A DNA stretch of 64,000 nt from G965222335 sp965222335 (GTDB lineage Bacteria; Pseudomonadota; Gammaproteobacteria; Pseudomonadales; Halieaceae). Positions 34,319-42,439 of this stretch are shown here, piece by piece; position 1 is the first letter of the stretch; each line of letters begins with the position of its first letter. The notes below the pieces were generated by a model. It ran no database searches and was not told where the DNA came from. It saw only the letters and a program-made list of their open reading frames with translations. The stretch lies in contig OZ244944.1 in NCBI GenBank assembly GCA_965222335.1, positions 682,001 through 746,000 on the forward strand, read 5' to 3'. The translations under genes were made by a program, and so were the position numbers.

Positions 34319-35503
34319 GTGAGCAAGAAAATCCCCCGCTCCAGCGAACAGGACTACAGCCAGGAGATCGTCGCCCAGCGCCAGCAGTTTATCGAGGACA
34401 ATACCCCGGCCAGGCTCAACCACACGCGTCAGTTTTCCTTCGAGCCGGAGGTGATGTCGGGCAATATCGAAAACCTGTTCGGTGTGGCGCAGGTACCCAT
34501 CGGCCTCGCCGGACCGCTGCTGGTCAACGGCGAGCACGCCCAGGGCGAGTTCTACGTGCCCATGGCCACCGTCGAAGGCACCATGCTGGCGAGCTACAAC
34601 CGTGGCATGAAAGTGATCCGCGAGAGCGGTGGCGTCATGACCACGGTCTGCGGCGAGGCGATGCAGCGCGCACCCGTGTTTGTGTGTCGTAATGCTCGCG
34701 ATGCCCGCGACTTCCACCAGTGGCTGGTCGAGAACACGGATCGCATTCGCGAAGTAGCCGAAGGCACTACCTCGGTGGGCAAGCTGCGGGAGATCGAGCA
34801 TTACATCGCCCACAATATGGTATTCACCCGCTTCGACTACAGCACCGGTGACGCCGCCGGACAGAATATGACCAGCAAGGCCACCTTTGTCGCCTGCGAG
34901 TGGATTCGCGAACAGTTTCCGCGACTGTCCCACTACCTGCTATCCGGGAATTTCGACACCGAGAAAAAAACCTCCTCGGTGAACATGCTCAAGGGCCGCG
35001 GCCGTCGTGTCACGGCCGAGCTGACAATCCCGCGCCAGGTGTTGATCGACAACCTGCGGATCACCCCGGAGCAGATGCACTACGGGCAGGGTATCAGTAC
35101 CCTGAGCGCCTTTCTTACCAACTCCTCCAATAACGCCGCGCACCCGGCCAACGGGCTGGCAGCCCTGTACCTCGCCACCGGCCAGGATATCGCCAACATT
35201 GGCGAATCCAACCAGTGCACCATGTACAACAAGGTGACCCGCGACGGGGACTACCACTACTCCATTACCCTGCCCTCCCTGATCGTGGCCACCTACGGTG
35301 GCGGGACCGCCCTGCCGACCCAGCGCGAATGCCTGGAGATCATGGATTGCTTTGGCGCGGGCAAGGCGCTCAAGTTTGCCGAGATTGCCGCCGCCCTGAC
35401 CGTGGCCGGGGAACTTTCCCTCGGCGCAGCGACCCGGGTGGACAAGGAGACCCGGCGCAACGAATGGGTCGATGCGCACGAGAGACTCGGACGCAACCGA
35501 TAA
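34319..35503 (+). CDS. Hydroxymethylglutaryl-CoA reductase, class I-like
   Basis: 394 residues from the GTG at 34319 with AGGAG 6 bp upstream. The catalytic residues can be assigned: E86 (VEGT), K187 in GDAAGQNMTSK, D290 in ATGQD and H387 near the C terminus. GDAxGxNMxSK is a class I feature; there are no membrane segments. The enzyme interconverts HMG-CoA and mevalonate. The organism also carries the non-mevalonate genes ispD and ispF (this window), so this enzyme may serve mevalonate uptake/catabolism or a special metabolite. No mevalonate kinase or HMG-CoA synthase is adjacent. Confidence 0.92.
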   Translation: MSKKIPRSSEQDYSQEIVAQRQQFIEDNTPARLNHTRQFSFEPEVMSGNIENLFGVAQVPIGLAGPLLVNGEHAQGEFYVPMATVEGTMLASYNRGMKVIRESGGVMTTVCGEAMQRAPVFVCRNARDARDFHQWLVENTDRIREVAEGTTSVGKLREIEHYIAHNMVFTRFDYSTGDAAGQNMTSKATFVACEWIREQFPRLSHYLLSGNFDTEKKTSSVNMLKGRGRRVTAELTIPRQVLIDNLRITPEQMHYGQGISTLSAFLTNSSNNAAHPANGLAALYLATGQDIANIGESNQCTMYNKVTRDGDYHYSITLPSLIVATYGGGTALPTQRECLEIMDCFGAGKALKFAEIAAALTVAGELSLGAATRVDKETRRNEWVDAHERLGRNR

Positions 35504-35609
35504 GCCAACCCGGCACAGTATGCTGAACCCGGTCACGTGGCAGCGCCGCGCGCCCCGACTATGATGCGACAAAGACCAGTGAAAACAGCATCAGGCGGGG
35601 CGCGACTGC

Positions 35610-36032
35610 ATGAACACAGAGGAAACCAACAAGGCCATTGTCTCCCGGTTTTTCCAGGACCTTAGCGCCGGTAACGTGGCCGCGGTGGTAGCCGCGTACG
35701 CGGAAGACGGTTGCGTGGAAACCATGGGCAATACGCTGATCTCGGGTGAGTCGGGCTATGACCAGATCCCCAGTGCGATTGGCGGTATTTTCGACGTGTT
35801 CCCCGACGGTATCGAGTTCACCGTCAATGGCATGGTGGCCGAGGGCGACAAGGTCGCGGTGGAAGCCGTGAGCCGTGGCGAGCACATTTCCGGACAGACC
35901 TACGAGAACGACTACCACTTCCTGTTCAGCTTCCGCGACGGCAAGGTCGTGCGCCTGCGCGAGTATATGGACACGGAGCGGGTTACCGATGTGATCTGCG
36001 CCGGGCAGCGGCCGCCTTTCGGCGCAGACTAG
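35610..36032 (+). CDS. SnoaL/NTF2-like protein
   Basis: 140 residues, a single NTF2-like domain of the SnoaL type: N-terminal helices (NKAIVSRFFQDLSAGNVAAVV), then curved strands, ending with the HFLFSFRDGKVVRLREYMDT block typical of ketosteroid isomerase-like proteins. Its function is unknown; members are isomerases, cyclases or stress-linked proteins. It converges with the first uncharacterised paralog (gap 29 bp). Confidence 0.82.
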   Translation: MNTEETNKAIVSRFFQDLSAGNVAAVVAAYAEDGCVETMGNTLISGESGYDQIPSAIGGIFDVFPDGIEFTVNGMVAEGDKVAVEAVSRGEHISGQTYENDYHFLFSFRDGKVVRLREYMDTERVTDVICAGQRPPFGAD

Positions 36033-36061
36033 CCGACTCGAACTCCGGTGGCGGGTCCGGA

Positions 36062-37189
36062 CTAGGTCGCGCCGTCGAACCAGTCCTTGAAGCCATAGCT
36101 GGCAGAGGGGCCGATGTGCATCTGTTCCAGCACCCCGTGCCCCACTTTGCCATTACAGGTGGCACGAATAACCTGCTGCACGTGCAGATTCTCCAGTGCC
36201 AGCGGATCAAGGTCGGCATCCGACCAGCTTTCCCCGCCGATGGCGAGCTCATCGTGCCACTTGCCATGGCCCCATTCGGGGTGCTGGTATCCCAGACCCT
36301 TCATCCGGTGCACCATCAGCGGCTCGACGTGAATTTCCAGGGTCTCGCCACTGCGATCGTGCATGGTGACCACCGCTGAGCGCGCCCGTCGCGTGCCCGG
36401 GAGCATTTCCACCTGGTGACCCACGGGGCCCTGCCAGACACGCGCCGCCGGGTCCGTGGTGCCCGGAATCTGGTCACTGTCGGCGTACAGTGGCAGGATG
36501 CACTGGTCGTTGTGCCACTGGTAGCCCGCCTCGTCCTCAAACCAGCCGGCCAGGCTGCACTGGTCCTCCCAGTGCACCGGCAGCCAGCAAAAATGCACCG
36601 CCTGGAAAGTGTCCATGGGCGCGCCGCCGGTGTAGGCATCCCCCACCGGGCGGATACCCCACGACCGGTCCTTGAGACCGAAGGTGCTGCGCCCATCGAC
36701 GCTCAGTTCCTTGCCGTCGTAGCGAATCCAGCCCTGCCAGAACCCGAACTGGTCCAGGCGGGTGGCATCCATGACCAGGTGACGGTCATTGCGCAGGGTC
36801 TGGCGCCCTTCCTCGATGCAGGCGGTGCGCGGCGTGTACACCAGGTCACAGCTGATCCCCGTGTCATTGTCCGCGATGGTCACGCGATGACGTCCCATGG
36901 GCTCCAGAATCTCCAGCCTGAAGGGGCCCACCTCGGTCTCTGTGGGCTCCTGCGGCGCCCGGCGTGAGCCGTGGAAGGCATACTGCCGCCCGTCTACCGC
37001 GAGGCTGAGGCTGCAGTCCATGATCCCCAGATTCGGGTAGCGGCAAAGGCCGATGCCAAAATAAAAGCCTCCGTCGCGATCGTGCGCGTTGTACCAGTAG
37101 CGGTCATAGGTGAAGCGGTCGCTGCTGGCCGTCTGGGCCAGCGGCTCCGCAGTCTGGTGGATGGGATAGTCATCGAAGCGACTCAACAT
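36062..37189 (-). CDS. Uncharacterised protein, paralog A of a two-member family
   Basis: 375 residues from the ATG at 37189, chosen because the second family member in this window also starts MLS-x-x-DDYP. No signal peptide or membrane segment. Shared blocks with paralog B (46784-47872) are DDYPxHQ, SDRxFYDRY, a GSR turn, VGPxRxEI and DRSWGIRPVG, followed by a C-terminal half of predicted beta strands ending GHGVLEQM. The beta-rich two-half build recalls lipocalin-like CrtC/AttH proteins, which act on or bind lipids, but this is a guess. I do not recognise a defined function. Confidence 0.75.
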   Translation of the reverse strand: MLSRFDDYPIHQTAEPLAQTASSDRFTYDRYWYNAHDRDGGFYFGIGLCRYPNLGIMDCSLSLAVDGRQYAFHGSRRAPQEPTETEVGPFRLEILEPMGRHRVTIADNDTGISCDLVYTPRTACIEEGRQTLRNDRHLVMDATRLDQFGFWQGWIRYDGKELSVDGRSTFGLKDRSWGIRPVGDAYTGGAPMDTFQAVHFCWLPVHWEDQCSLAGWFEDEAGYQWHNDQCILPLYADSDQIPGTTDPAARVWQGPVGHQVEMLPGTRRARSAVVTMHDRSGETLEIHVEPLMVHRMKGLGYQHPEWGHGKWHDELAIGGESWSDADLDPLALENLHVQQVIRATCNGKVGHGVLEQMHIGPSASYGFKDWFDGAT

Positions 37190-37365
37190 GGCCGGCACCC
37201 TTCTGGCAGTCTTATCAGTATCTGCTCAGCATGGGTCAGCCAGGGAGGCTGTACAAGCCGTCGGCCCCATGCGGTCAGAGAATGTATAGCAAAGCAAACC
37301 GGCCCCGGGGGCCTCAGACGTCTCGCATGACTTCTGACGTCTGCCTGTCGCGATACCGGTGCACC

Positions 37366-38868
37366 TCAGGCAGCGGGTGTAATATTGGCGTTCAGCCGAA
37401 AAATGTTCTCCGGGTCGTAGCGGTGTTTTATCTTTGCCAGGCGAGGGTAATTGCCCTGGTAATTCTGGTTCATCTCACCGCGGGAATGCTCGTCGACCTC
37501 AACGCTGTAGAAGCCATGTGTGAAGGGCTTTAGCGACGCCCAGTATTGCTTCAGGAAACGCACATGCGCGCTGCGGTCGGCGCCCGCGGGCCAGGCCACC
37601 ATGGGCAACATGTTGTGGCTGGCATAGCGATGCGCAAAGGCGGTCGCATCGGCCGGGACCCGGGATATCGCGCCGCCGGCGTGCTGGAACACCAGCAGGG
37701 AACTGCGGTTGGGATCTGCTTCCAGCCCCTCAATCGCGGTATCCACGAGTTTCTGCGGCAACTCGGAGATAAAACCACCCTTCATGTAGGTGCCGGTCGC
37801 GCGCGGATCCGTGGTGTCGCCGCTGCGCTGCAAAGCCACGTAGTCGACGGGCTTCACCTGGTTGGCAAGGGGTGCGCCCAGGGCGGTGAAGGGCCGCATC
37901 GCCCGCTCGTATCCCTCGGGTGGGCCGCTGTAGCAGACGTCGAGGATGGCCACCCCGTCCTTGCCCCCGGGCGGGCGCACCATGACCAGGTCGAGATAGA
38001 GGTCATCCGGCGCCACCGGTGAGTATTCGGCGTAGACGTCCATCACTTCACGGGCACGGCTGAATGGATACACGATATTGCCGCCAATCACGGTTCTCGA
38101 CATCGGGTGCAGGGCGAACTCGAAATTGGTGACCACGCCGAAATTGCCACCGCCGCCGCGCACGCCCCAGTAGAGGTCCGGGTTTTCATCTGCACTGGCG
38201 TGATAAAGGCGTCCGTCGGCCGCAACCACGTTCGCGGCAACAATGTTATCCAGGCTGAGACCAAAGCGGCGACCCAGGCGGCCGAATCCACCTGCCGTTG
38301 CCAGTCCCCCGACCCCGGTGTGGGACACGGTACCCGCTGTGGTGACCATGCCATGGGCCATGGATTCGTGGTCAAGATGGCCCAGCAGGCAGCCGCCGGT
38401 CACGAAGGCCCGCTGGTCCGCGCGAGCGACGCGCGTATTGCGGTAGGTCGACAGGTCCAGCATCAGGCCGCCATTGATGGTGGACTTGCCGGCATAGCTG
38501 TGGCCGCCACATTTCACCGCGACCAGCAGGTTATTGTCCCGGGCGAACTGCACCGCGCTGATCACATCCGCGGTTCCGCTCGGCTGCACAATCAGTGCCG
38601 GGTGTTTGTCGATATCCGGATTGAGCACCTGGCGGGCGACATCGTAGCCAGCGTTACCCGGCAACAGCAGATTCCCCCGAACCGCATCGGCGAGCTCCTG
38701 TACCGTGGTCCGGGGCAGCACCTGCTCGCGGTTGTCACGGGTGAGCGCGGGCAGATCCGCATCCACCGACATCAGCCCTGCATAAACACCAGCGAGGGCG
38801 CCACGGGACAGCGTGGCACCCGCTAACAGGGCACCCAGCCCCGCCTCAACAAACGTTCTCCTGCGCAT
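37366..38868 (-). CDS. FAD-linked oxidase of the berberine bridge (BBE) type, Tat-exported
   Basis: 500 residues from the ATG at 38868. A twin-arginine leader (RRRTFVEAG plus a hydrophobic stretch to about residue 27) indicates folded export. The PCMH FAD domain carries VKCGGHSYAG (the histidine is the usual covalent flavin site) and the GGLATAGGFGRLGRRFGL and RGGGGNFGVVT blocks. The C-terminal BBE motif is NYQGNYPRLAKIKHRYDPENIF. Such oxidases act on sugars, alkaloids or aromatic alcohols with O2. The substrate is unknown. Confidence 0.92.
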   Translation of the reverse strand: MRRRTFVEAGLGALLAGATLSRGALAGVYAGLMSVDADLPALTRDNREQVLPRTTVQELADAVRGNLLLPGNAGYDVARQVLNPDIDKHPALIVQPSGTADVISAVQFARDNNLLVAVKCGGHSYAGKSTINGGLMLDLSTYRNTRVARADQRAFVTGGCLLGHLDHESMAHGMVTTAGTVSHTGVGGLATAGGFGRLGRRFGLSLDNIVAANVVAADGRLYHASADENPDLYWGVRGGGGNFGVVTNFEFALHPMSRTVIGGNIVYPFSRAREVMDVYAEYSPVAPDDLYLDLVMVRPPGGKDGVAILDVCYSGPPEGYERAMRPFTALGAPLANQVKPVDYVALQRSGDTTDPRATGTYMKGGFISELPQKLVDTAIEGLEADPNRSSLLVFQHAGGAISRVPADATAFAHRYASHNMLPMVAWPAGADRSAHVRFLKQYWASLKPFTHGFYSVEVDEHSRGEMNQNYQGNYPRLAKIKHRYDPENIFRLNANITPAA

Positions 38869-38995
38869 AGCCTGGACCCCTGTTGGAAGCGTGTGGGGCG
38901 GCCCCACAAGTGGCTGCTTATGGTTGTTTATCCATTCAACATAGAAGCTGAACGACGGATCCGCAATAACGCCCCAGCAGGTGTGCCGTGGCGGC

Positions 38996-39445
38996 TCAGC
39001 GCAACACGTTCCGGCTACTCAGGGCGCCGGCATAGGCAAACAGGAATGCGGCGACCAGCACCACAGCGGCGGTGAGCACCAGAGAGAGGTTATCCCCTAT
39101 CACCGCGAGGCCGTCTGCCAGAAGGTAGTTGCGTACCATGGTGAGCGCCATGGCCAGGAAGGACAGCAGGAAGATCACCACCGCCAGGCGCCGGCGCAGC
39201 AGCAGGCAGATCGAGCCGAGCACGCCGCCCCAGACCGCGATGGCCCAGGCGGCATCCACCCAGGCGGGCATGCTGTAGAAAAACGCGAGCTGCTCCTCGG
39301 AAAACGCGCTCATATACTGCTCGTTGCGCGTTTGCGTCATCACGTAATCGAAGGCACCGAAGGCATTCCACAGTAGTGACAGACCGCCCACTACCCAGAG
39401 GTGCCAGGGTGCCTTGTTCGCATCGGCAGCGGTAAGAATCGACAT
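38996..39445 (-). CDS. Small four-helix membrane protein
   Basis: 149 residues from an ATG with a strong GGAGGAG site. Four hydrophobic segments lie at about 15-34, 60-82, 86-104 and 118-140. The start HLWVVGGLSLLWNAFGAFDYVMT and the AFFYSMPAW loop resemble a widespread family of small inner-membrane proteins often given the vague label sugar transporter; I know of no proven function. Its 3' end is 127 bp upstream of the BBE-type oxidase start, so co-transcription with that gene is possible. Confidence 0.7.
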   Translation of the reverse strand: MSILTAADANKAPWHLWVVGGLSLLWNAFGAFDYVMTQTRNEQYMSAFSEEQLAFFYSMPAWVDAAWAIAVWGGVLGSICLLLRRRLAVVIFLLSFLAMALTMVRNYLLADGLAVIGDNLSLVLTAAVVLVAAFLFAYAGALSSRNVLR

Positions 39446-39565
39446 GGGGCGCTCCTCCGTGGAGTCTGATTATTGGGCGCAGCCGATGAGCGGCTGCTGA
39501 TTACATTATGGCCCTGGCGGGAAATGCGTCAATATTACTGCTGACACCGACGCCAGGCGATGGGC

Positions 39566-40057
39566 CTATAGTTCCTGCAGGTCCCGGATGGCGTCGCCGT
39601 CAAAACCACGATATTGCATAAAGCGCAGGCGGCGTGCTTTTTCCTTCAGGTCTGCGGGCGGCGCGGCGCCAAACTTCCTGTGGTAAACCTCCGCGGCCAG
39701 GCCCTGCCAGTCGATATCCACTGCCCCGAGGGCAGTTTCAATCTCACCGTCCGCAAGGCCACGGTCACGCATTTCCTGCCGCAGGCGCCGGGGCCCATGC
39801 CCCCGCGTCGCCCGCTGGCGCACGAAACTTTCTGCGTAGCGGGCATCGCTTTGCAGGTTTTCCGCGGCGAGCTTGTCCAACTCCGTCTCGATCAGGTGGT
39901 TGTCGGGGAAGCGCCGTGACAGCTTGCGCCGTAGTTCGACAAGGGAATGTTCGCGACGCGCCAGCAGGTCCATCGCCGCTCGCCGCACCGCGGCCGGATC
40001 CTCTGTCTCCGGGTCGGGCGGCAGCAGATTCTCTTCTGGCCTTGCGTCAGGAGCCAC
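39566..40057 (-). CDS. recX: RecA regulatory protein RecX
   Basis: 163 residues. Three-helix RecX repeats are visible (LLARREHSLVELRRKL, YAESFVRQRATRGHGPRRLRQEM, KARRLRFMQYRGFDGDAI). It binds RecA filaments and limits their extension. The start is probably the GTG at 40057, but a shorter start is possible because the first 20 residues are proline-rich and variable. It lies 97 bp after recA, behind a hairpin that should allow only partial read-through, as in E. coli. Confidence 0.93.
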   Translation of the reverse strand: MAPDARPEENLLPPDPETEDPAAVRRAAMDLLARREHSLVELRRKLSRRFPDNHLIETELDKLAAENLQSDARYAESFVRQRATRGHGPRRLRQEMRDRGLADGEIETALGAVDIDWQGLAAEVYHRKFGAAPPADLKEKARRLRFMQYRGFDGDAIRDLQEL

Positions 40058-40074
40058 GATCGAAGTGCATCGAT

Positions 40075-40121
40075 AAAAAAAGGGCGCCGGCAGTGATTGT
40101 GGGATCAGTGGGACCGGCGCC
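40075..40121 (-). terminator. Intrinsic terminator/attenuator between recA and recX
   Basis: On the minus strand an 8-bp stem GGCGCCGG/CCGGCGCC (40121-40114 with 40090-40083) encloses a 23-base loop and is followed by C and then seven T (40081-40075). It sits between the recA stop and the recX start. In E. coli recX is expressed by read-through of just such a terminator, so a similar fixed recA:recX ratio is likely here. Confidence 0.8.
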
Positions 40122-40154
40122 TGAGGGGGAACTTGCTCGCATCAGGGAATAAGC

Positions 40155-41201
40155 TTACTCGGTGTCTGCGGTGACCTCGTCAGCCTCTTTCGGGGCCTCG
40201 CCCTTGGGCACCGGGGTGCCCATGGTCTGGCTGCGAATCTGGCTTTCGATCTCGTTCGCGACCGCGGGATTGTCCTCCAGGAACTTGGCCGCGTTGGCCT
40301 TGCCCTGACCGATCTTGTCACCCTTGTAGGCATACCAGGCGCCGGATTTGTCGACGAGGTTCAGCTTGACCCCCCAGTCGATGACTTCGCCCATGTGGTA
40401 GATACCCTTGCCGTACATGATCTGGAACTCGGCCTGCTTGAACGGCGGCGACACCTTGTTCTTGACCACCTTCACCCGGGTCTCGTTACCCACGACCTCG
40501 TCGCCGTCCTTGACCGCACCGATGCGGCGGATATCCAGCCGCACCGAGGAGTAGAACTTGAGGGCGTTGCCACCGGTGGTGGTTTCCGGATTGCCGAACA
40601 TGACCCCGATCTTCATCCGGATCTGGTTGATAAAGATCACCAGGCAATTGGTCTGCTTGATGGTGGCGGTGAGTTTGCGCATCGCCTGGCTCAGCAGGCG
40701 CGCCTGCAGGCCGACGTGGGAGTCACCCATCTCACCCTCGATTTCCGCGCGCGGAACCAGGGCCGCCACGGAGTCGATGACCAGCACATCCACCGCACCG
40801 GAGCGCACCAGCATTTCCGCCACTTCCAGGGCCTGCTCGCCGGTGTCCGGCTGCGACAGGATCAGGTCGTCGACCTGTACCCCCAGTTTCTCGGCGTAGG
40901 TCGGGTCCATCGCGTGCTCGGCGTCGATAAAGGCCGCGGTGCCGCCGGCCTTCTGCGCCTCGGCGATCACCTGCAGGGTCAGGGTGGTCTTGCCCGAGGA
41001 TTCCGGCCCGTAGATCTCACAGATACGGCCCTTGGGGAGGCCGCCGATACCCAGGGCGATATCCAGGCCCAGGGAGCCGGTGGAAATGGCGGGCATGGCG
41101 ACGCGCTCGTTGTCGCCCATGCGCATCACCGTGCCCTTGCCAAACTGCCGTTCGATCTGGCCCAGGGCCGCGTCCAGTGCTTTTTGCTTATTGGCATCCA
41201 T
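40155..41201 (-). CDS. recA: Recombinase RecA
   Basis: 348 residues from the ATG at 41201 (GGAG 7 bp upstream). Walker A is GPESSGKTT; the sequence includes the QPDTGEQALE and NQIRMKIGVMFGNPETTTGG (L2 loop) blocks, and the C-terminal tail is acidic as usual. It catalyses strand exchange and triggers LexA cleavage. A LexA box lies about 100 bp upstream, and recX follows behind an attenuator. Confidence 0.99.
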   Translation of the reverse strand: MDANKQKALDAALGQIERQFGKGTVMRMGDNERVAMPAISTGSLGLDIALGIGGLPKGRICEIYGPESSGKTTLTLQVIAEAQKAGGTAAFIDAEHAMDPTYAEKLGVQVDDLILSQPDTGEQALEVAEMLVRSGAVDVLVIDSVAALVPRAEIEGEMGDSHVGLQARLLSQAMRKLTATIKQTNCLVIFINQIRMKIGVMFGNPETTTGGNALKFYSSVRLDIRRIGAVKDGDEVVGNETRVKVVKNKVSPPFKQAEFQIMYGKGIYHMGEVIDWGVKLNLVDKSGAWYAYKGDKIGQGKANAAKFLEDNPAVANEIESQIRSQTMGTPVPKGEAPKEADEVTADTE

Positions 41202-41298
41202 CGTCAATCTCCGCCGGTTCATCCGCTGTGGTTGGGTCTGCTTGCCGAGTTTCTGGTGTTTCTTACGCTCGTGCTGGCAATCTCGGGTGCCAGCAAAC

Positions 41299-41318
41299 TA
41301 CTGTACATATCCTCAGTG
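41299..41318 (-). promoter_or_regulatory. LexA (SOS) box upstream of recA
   Basis: The 20 bases at 41299-41318 read TACTGT-N8-TCAGTG on the plus strand, giving CTG-N10-CAG on both strands, the invariant core of the gammaproteobacterial LexA site. It lies 98 bp before the recA start codon, a normal position for an SOS-controlled recA promoter. Confidence 0.85.
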
Positions 41319-41383
41319 TTTTACCCGGCAAATGCAAGCCCCGAAAACGATGAATTTCAGCCAGAGGCGAAGCACCCGCCTGA

Positions 41384-42439
41384 TTAGACGACAGGTGGGC
41401 TCTCGGGGTCCGGATCGCTGACCGCGTAGCACAGGCAGTCCGTCTGCGCGATGTCCGGGTTGTTGGTGATCATGAACAGCTTGAGCCGCTGGGCCGGGTA
41501 GAGACGGCCGTTTTCGATCCGGACCAGGCGCACCACGGCACTGCGTCCCCCGGCATCCAGGGCCGTGAACAGGCGCCGGGGATCGCCCCCCCGCACCCAG
41601 CCGAGCAGGGTCTCGGGGGTGACGCTGCCAAAATTCAGGCGCTCCACATCGGGCAGCAGGGTGACATCCGCATCCGGGGCGGGTTCGCTGGCGTAGGCGA
41701 GGCTGATCCCCTCGTTCAGTTCCAGGCGAATCGGGTCCAGCAGCCACTCTAGCTGCGGCGGCGCGCCGTTGTCGGCGGCCAGCACCCGCGGTCGGGTAAA
41801 GTAGCGCTGCAGGCCAGCGTAGGCCGCCTCATGGGCTGCCGCGTCGTTGCGCCCTCCCACCTCTACCGTAACCGTGGGGTAGGAGTGCTCGGAAATGTCC
41901 ATGAGCGCGCCGAGACTGAGGTTGGAGATGATCAGGCGCTCGGTAAACAGCGAAACCAGCGCGTCGTGCTCGCGATCGGCGTGCGTGCAGACGCCAAAGG
42001 CGGGGCCACTGCCGGAGGTGTTGTGCATGTCGATGACGGCCTCGGGCCGGTGCAGACGCAGAATCTCCAGGATTTCCTCCGCCAGCCGGCCCTGCTCGTC
42101 CTCAAAGGGCGGGCGAAAGCAGCGGTTGAGGTCCCGCGCGCCCGGTAGCATGCGGTAACTGAACAGCGGCGCCTGCAGGGCCGCGGTCACCGAGGCAACG
42201 ATACAGACGACGTTCACCGCACAGCGCTGGCCTGACTTGAGCCAGCGATGCAGGGCCATCGCCCCCGAGGGCTCATTGCCGTGCAGCAGGGTCACGAAGG
42301 CGCGGGTACGCGCGGTATCCTCGCCATCCAGGAAAATACAGCTGGGGCCACCCAGCAGGCGCAGAAATGCTTCCGCATCGGCGCCCACTTCGGTGGCGAG
42401 CGGATTGCGCAGGAAGCGGAAGCGCCTCACAGCGGCCAC
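41384..42439 (-). CDS. AstE/aspartoacylase-family (M14-type) zinc amidohydrolase
   Basis: 351 residues, probably from the GTG at 42439 inside the end of the upstream gene (13-bp overlap). The zinc site HGNEPSG (family motif HxxE) and the later DMHNTSG and VEVGGRND blocks identify the succinylglutamate desuccinylase/aspartoacylase family, which cleaves N-acyl amino acids. Genes for the arginine succinyltransferase pathway are not present here, so it is not simply astE. The overlap with the carboxylate-amine ligase suggests a shared substrate such as a gamma-glutamyl or N-acyl compound. Confidence 0.82.
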   Translation of the reverse strand: MAAVRRFRFLRNPLATEVGADAEAFLRLLGGPSCIFLDGEDTARTRAFVTLLHGNEPSGAMALHRWLKSGQRCAVNVVCIVASVTAALQAPLFSYRMLPGARDLNRCFRPPFEDEQGRLAEEILEILRLHRPEAVIDMHNTSGSGPAFGVCTHADREHDALVSLFTERLIISNLSLGALMDISEHSYPTVTVEVGGRNDAAAHEAAYAGLQRYFTRPRVLAADNGAPPQLEWLLDPIRLELNEGISLAYASEPAPDADVTLLPDVERLNFGSVTPETLLGWVRGGDPRRLFTALDAGGRSAVVRLVRIENGRLYPAQRLKLFMITNNPDIAQTDCLCYAVSDPDPESPPVV

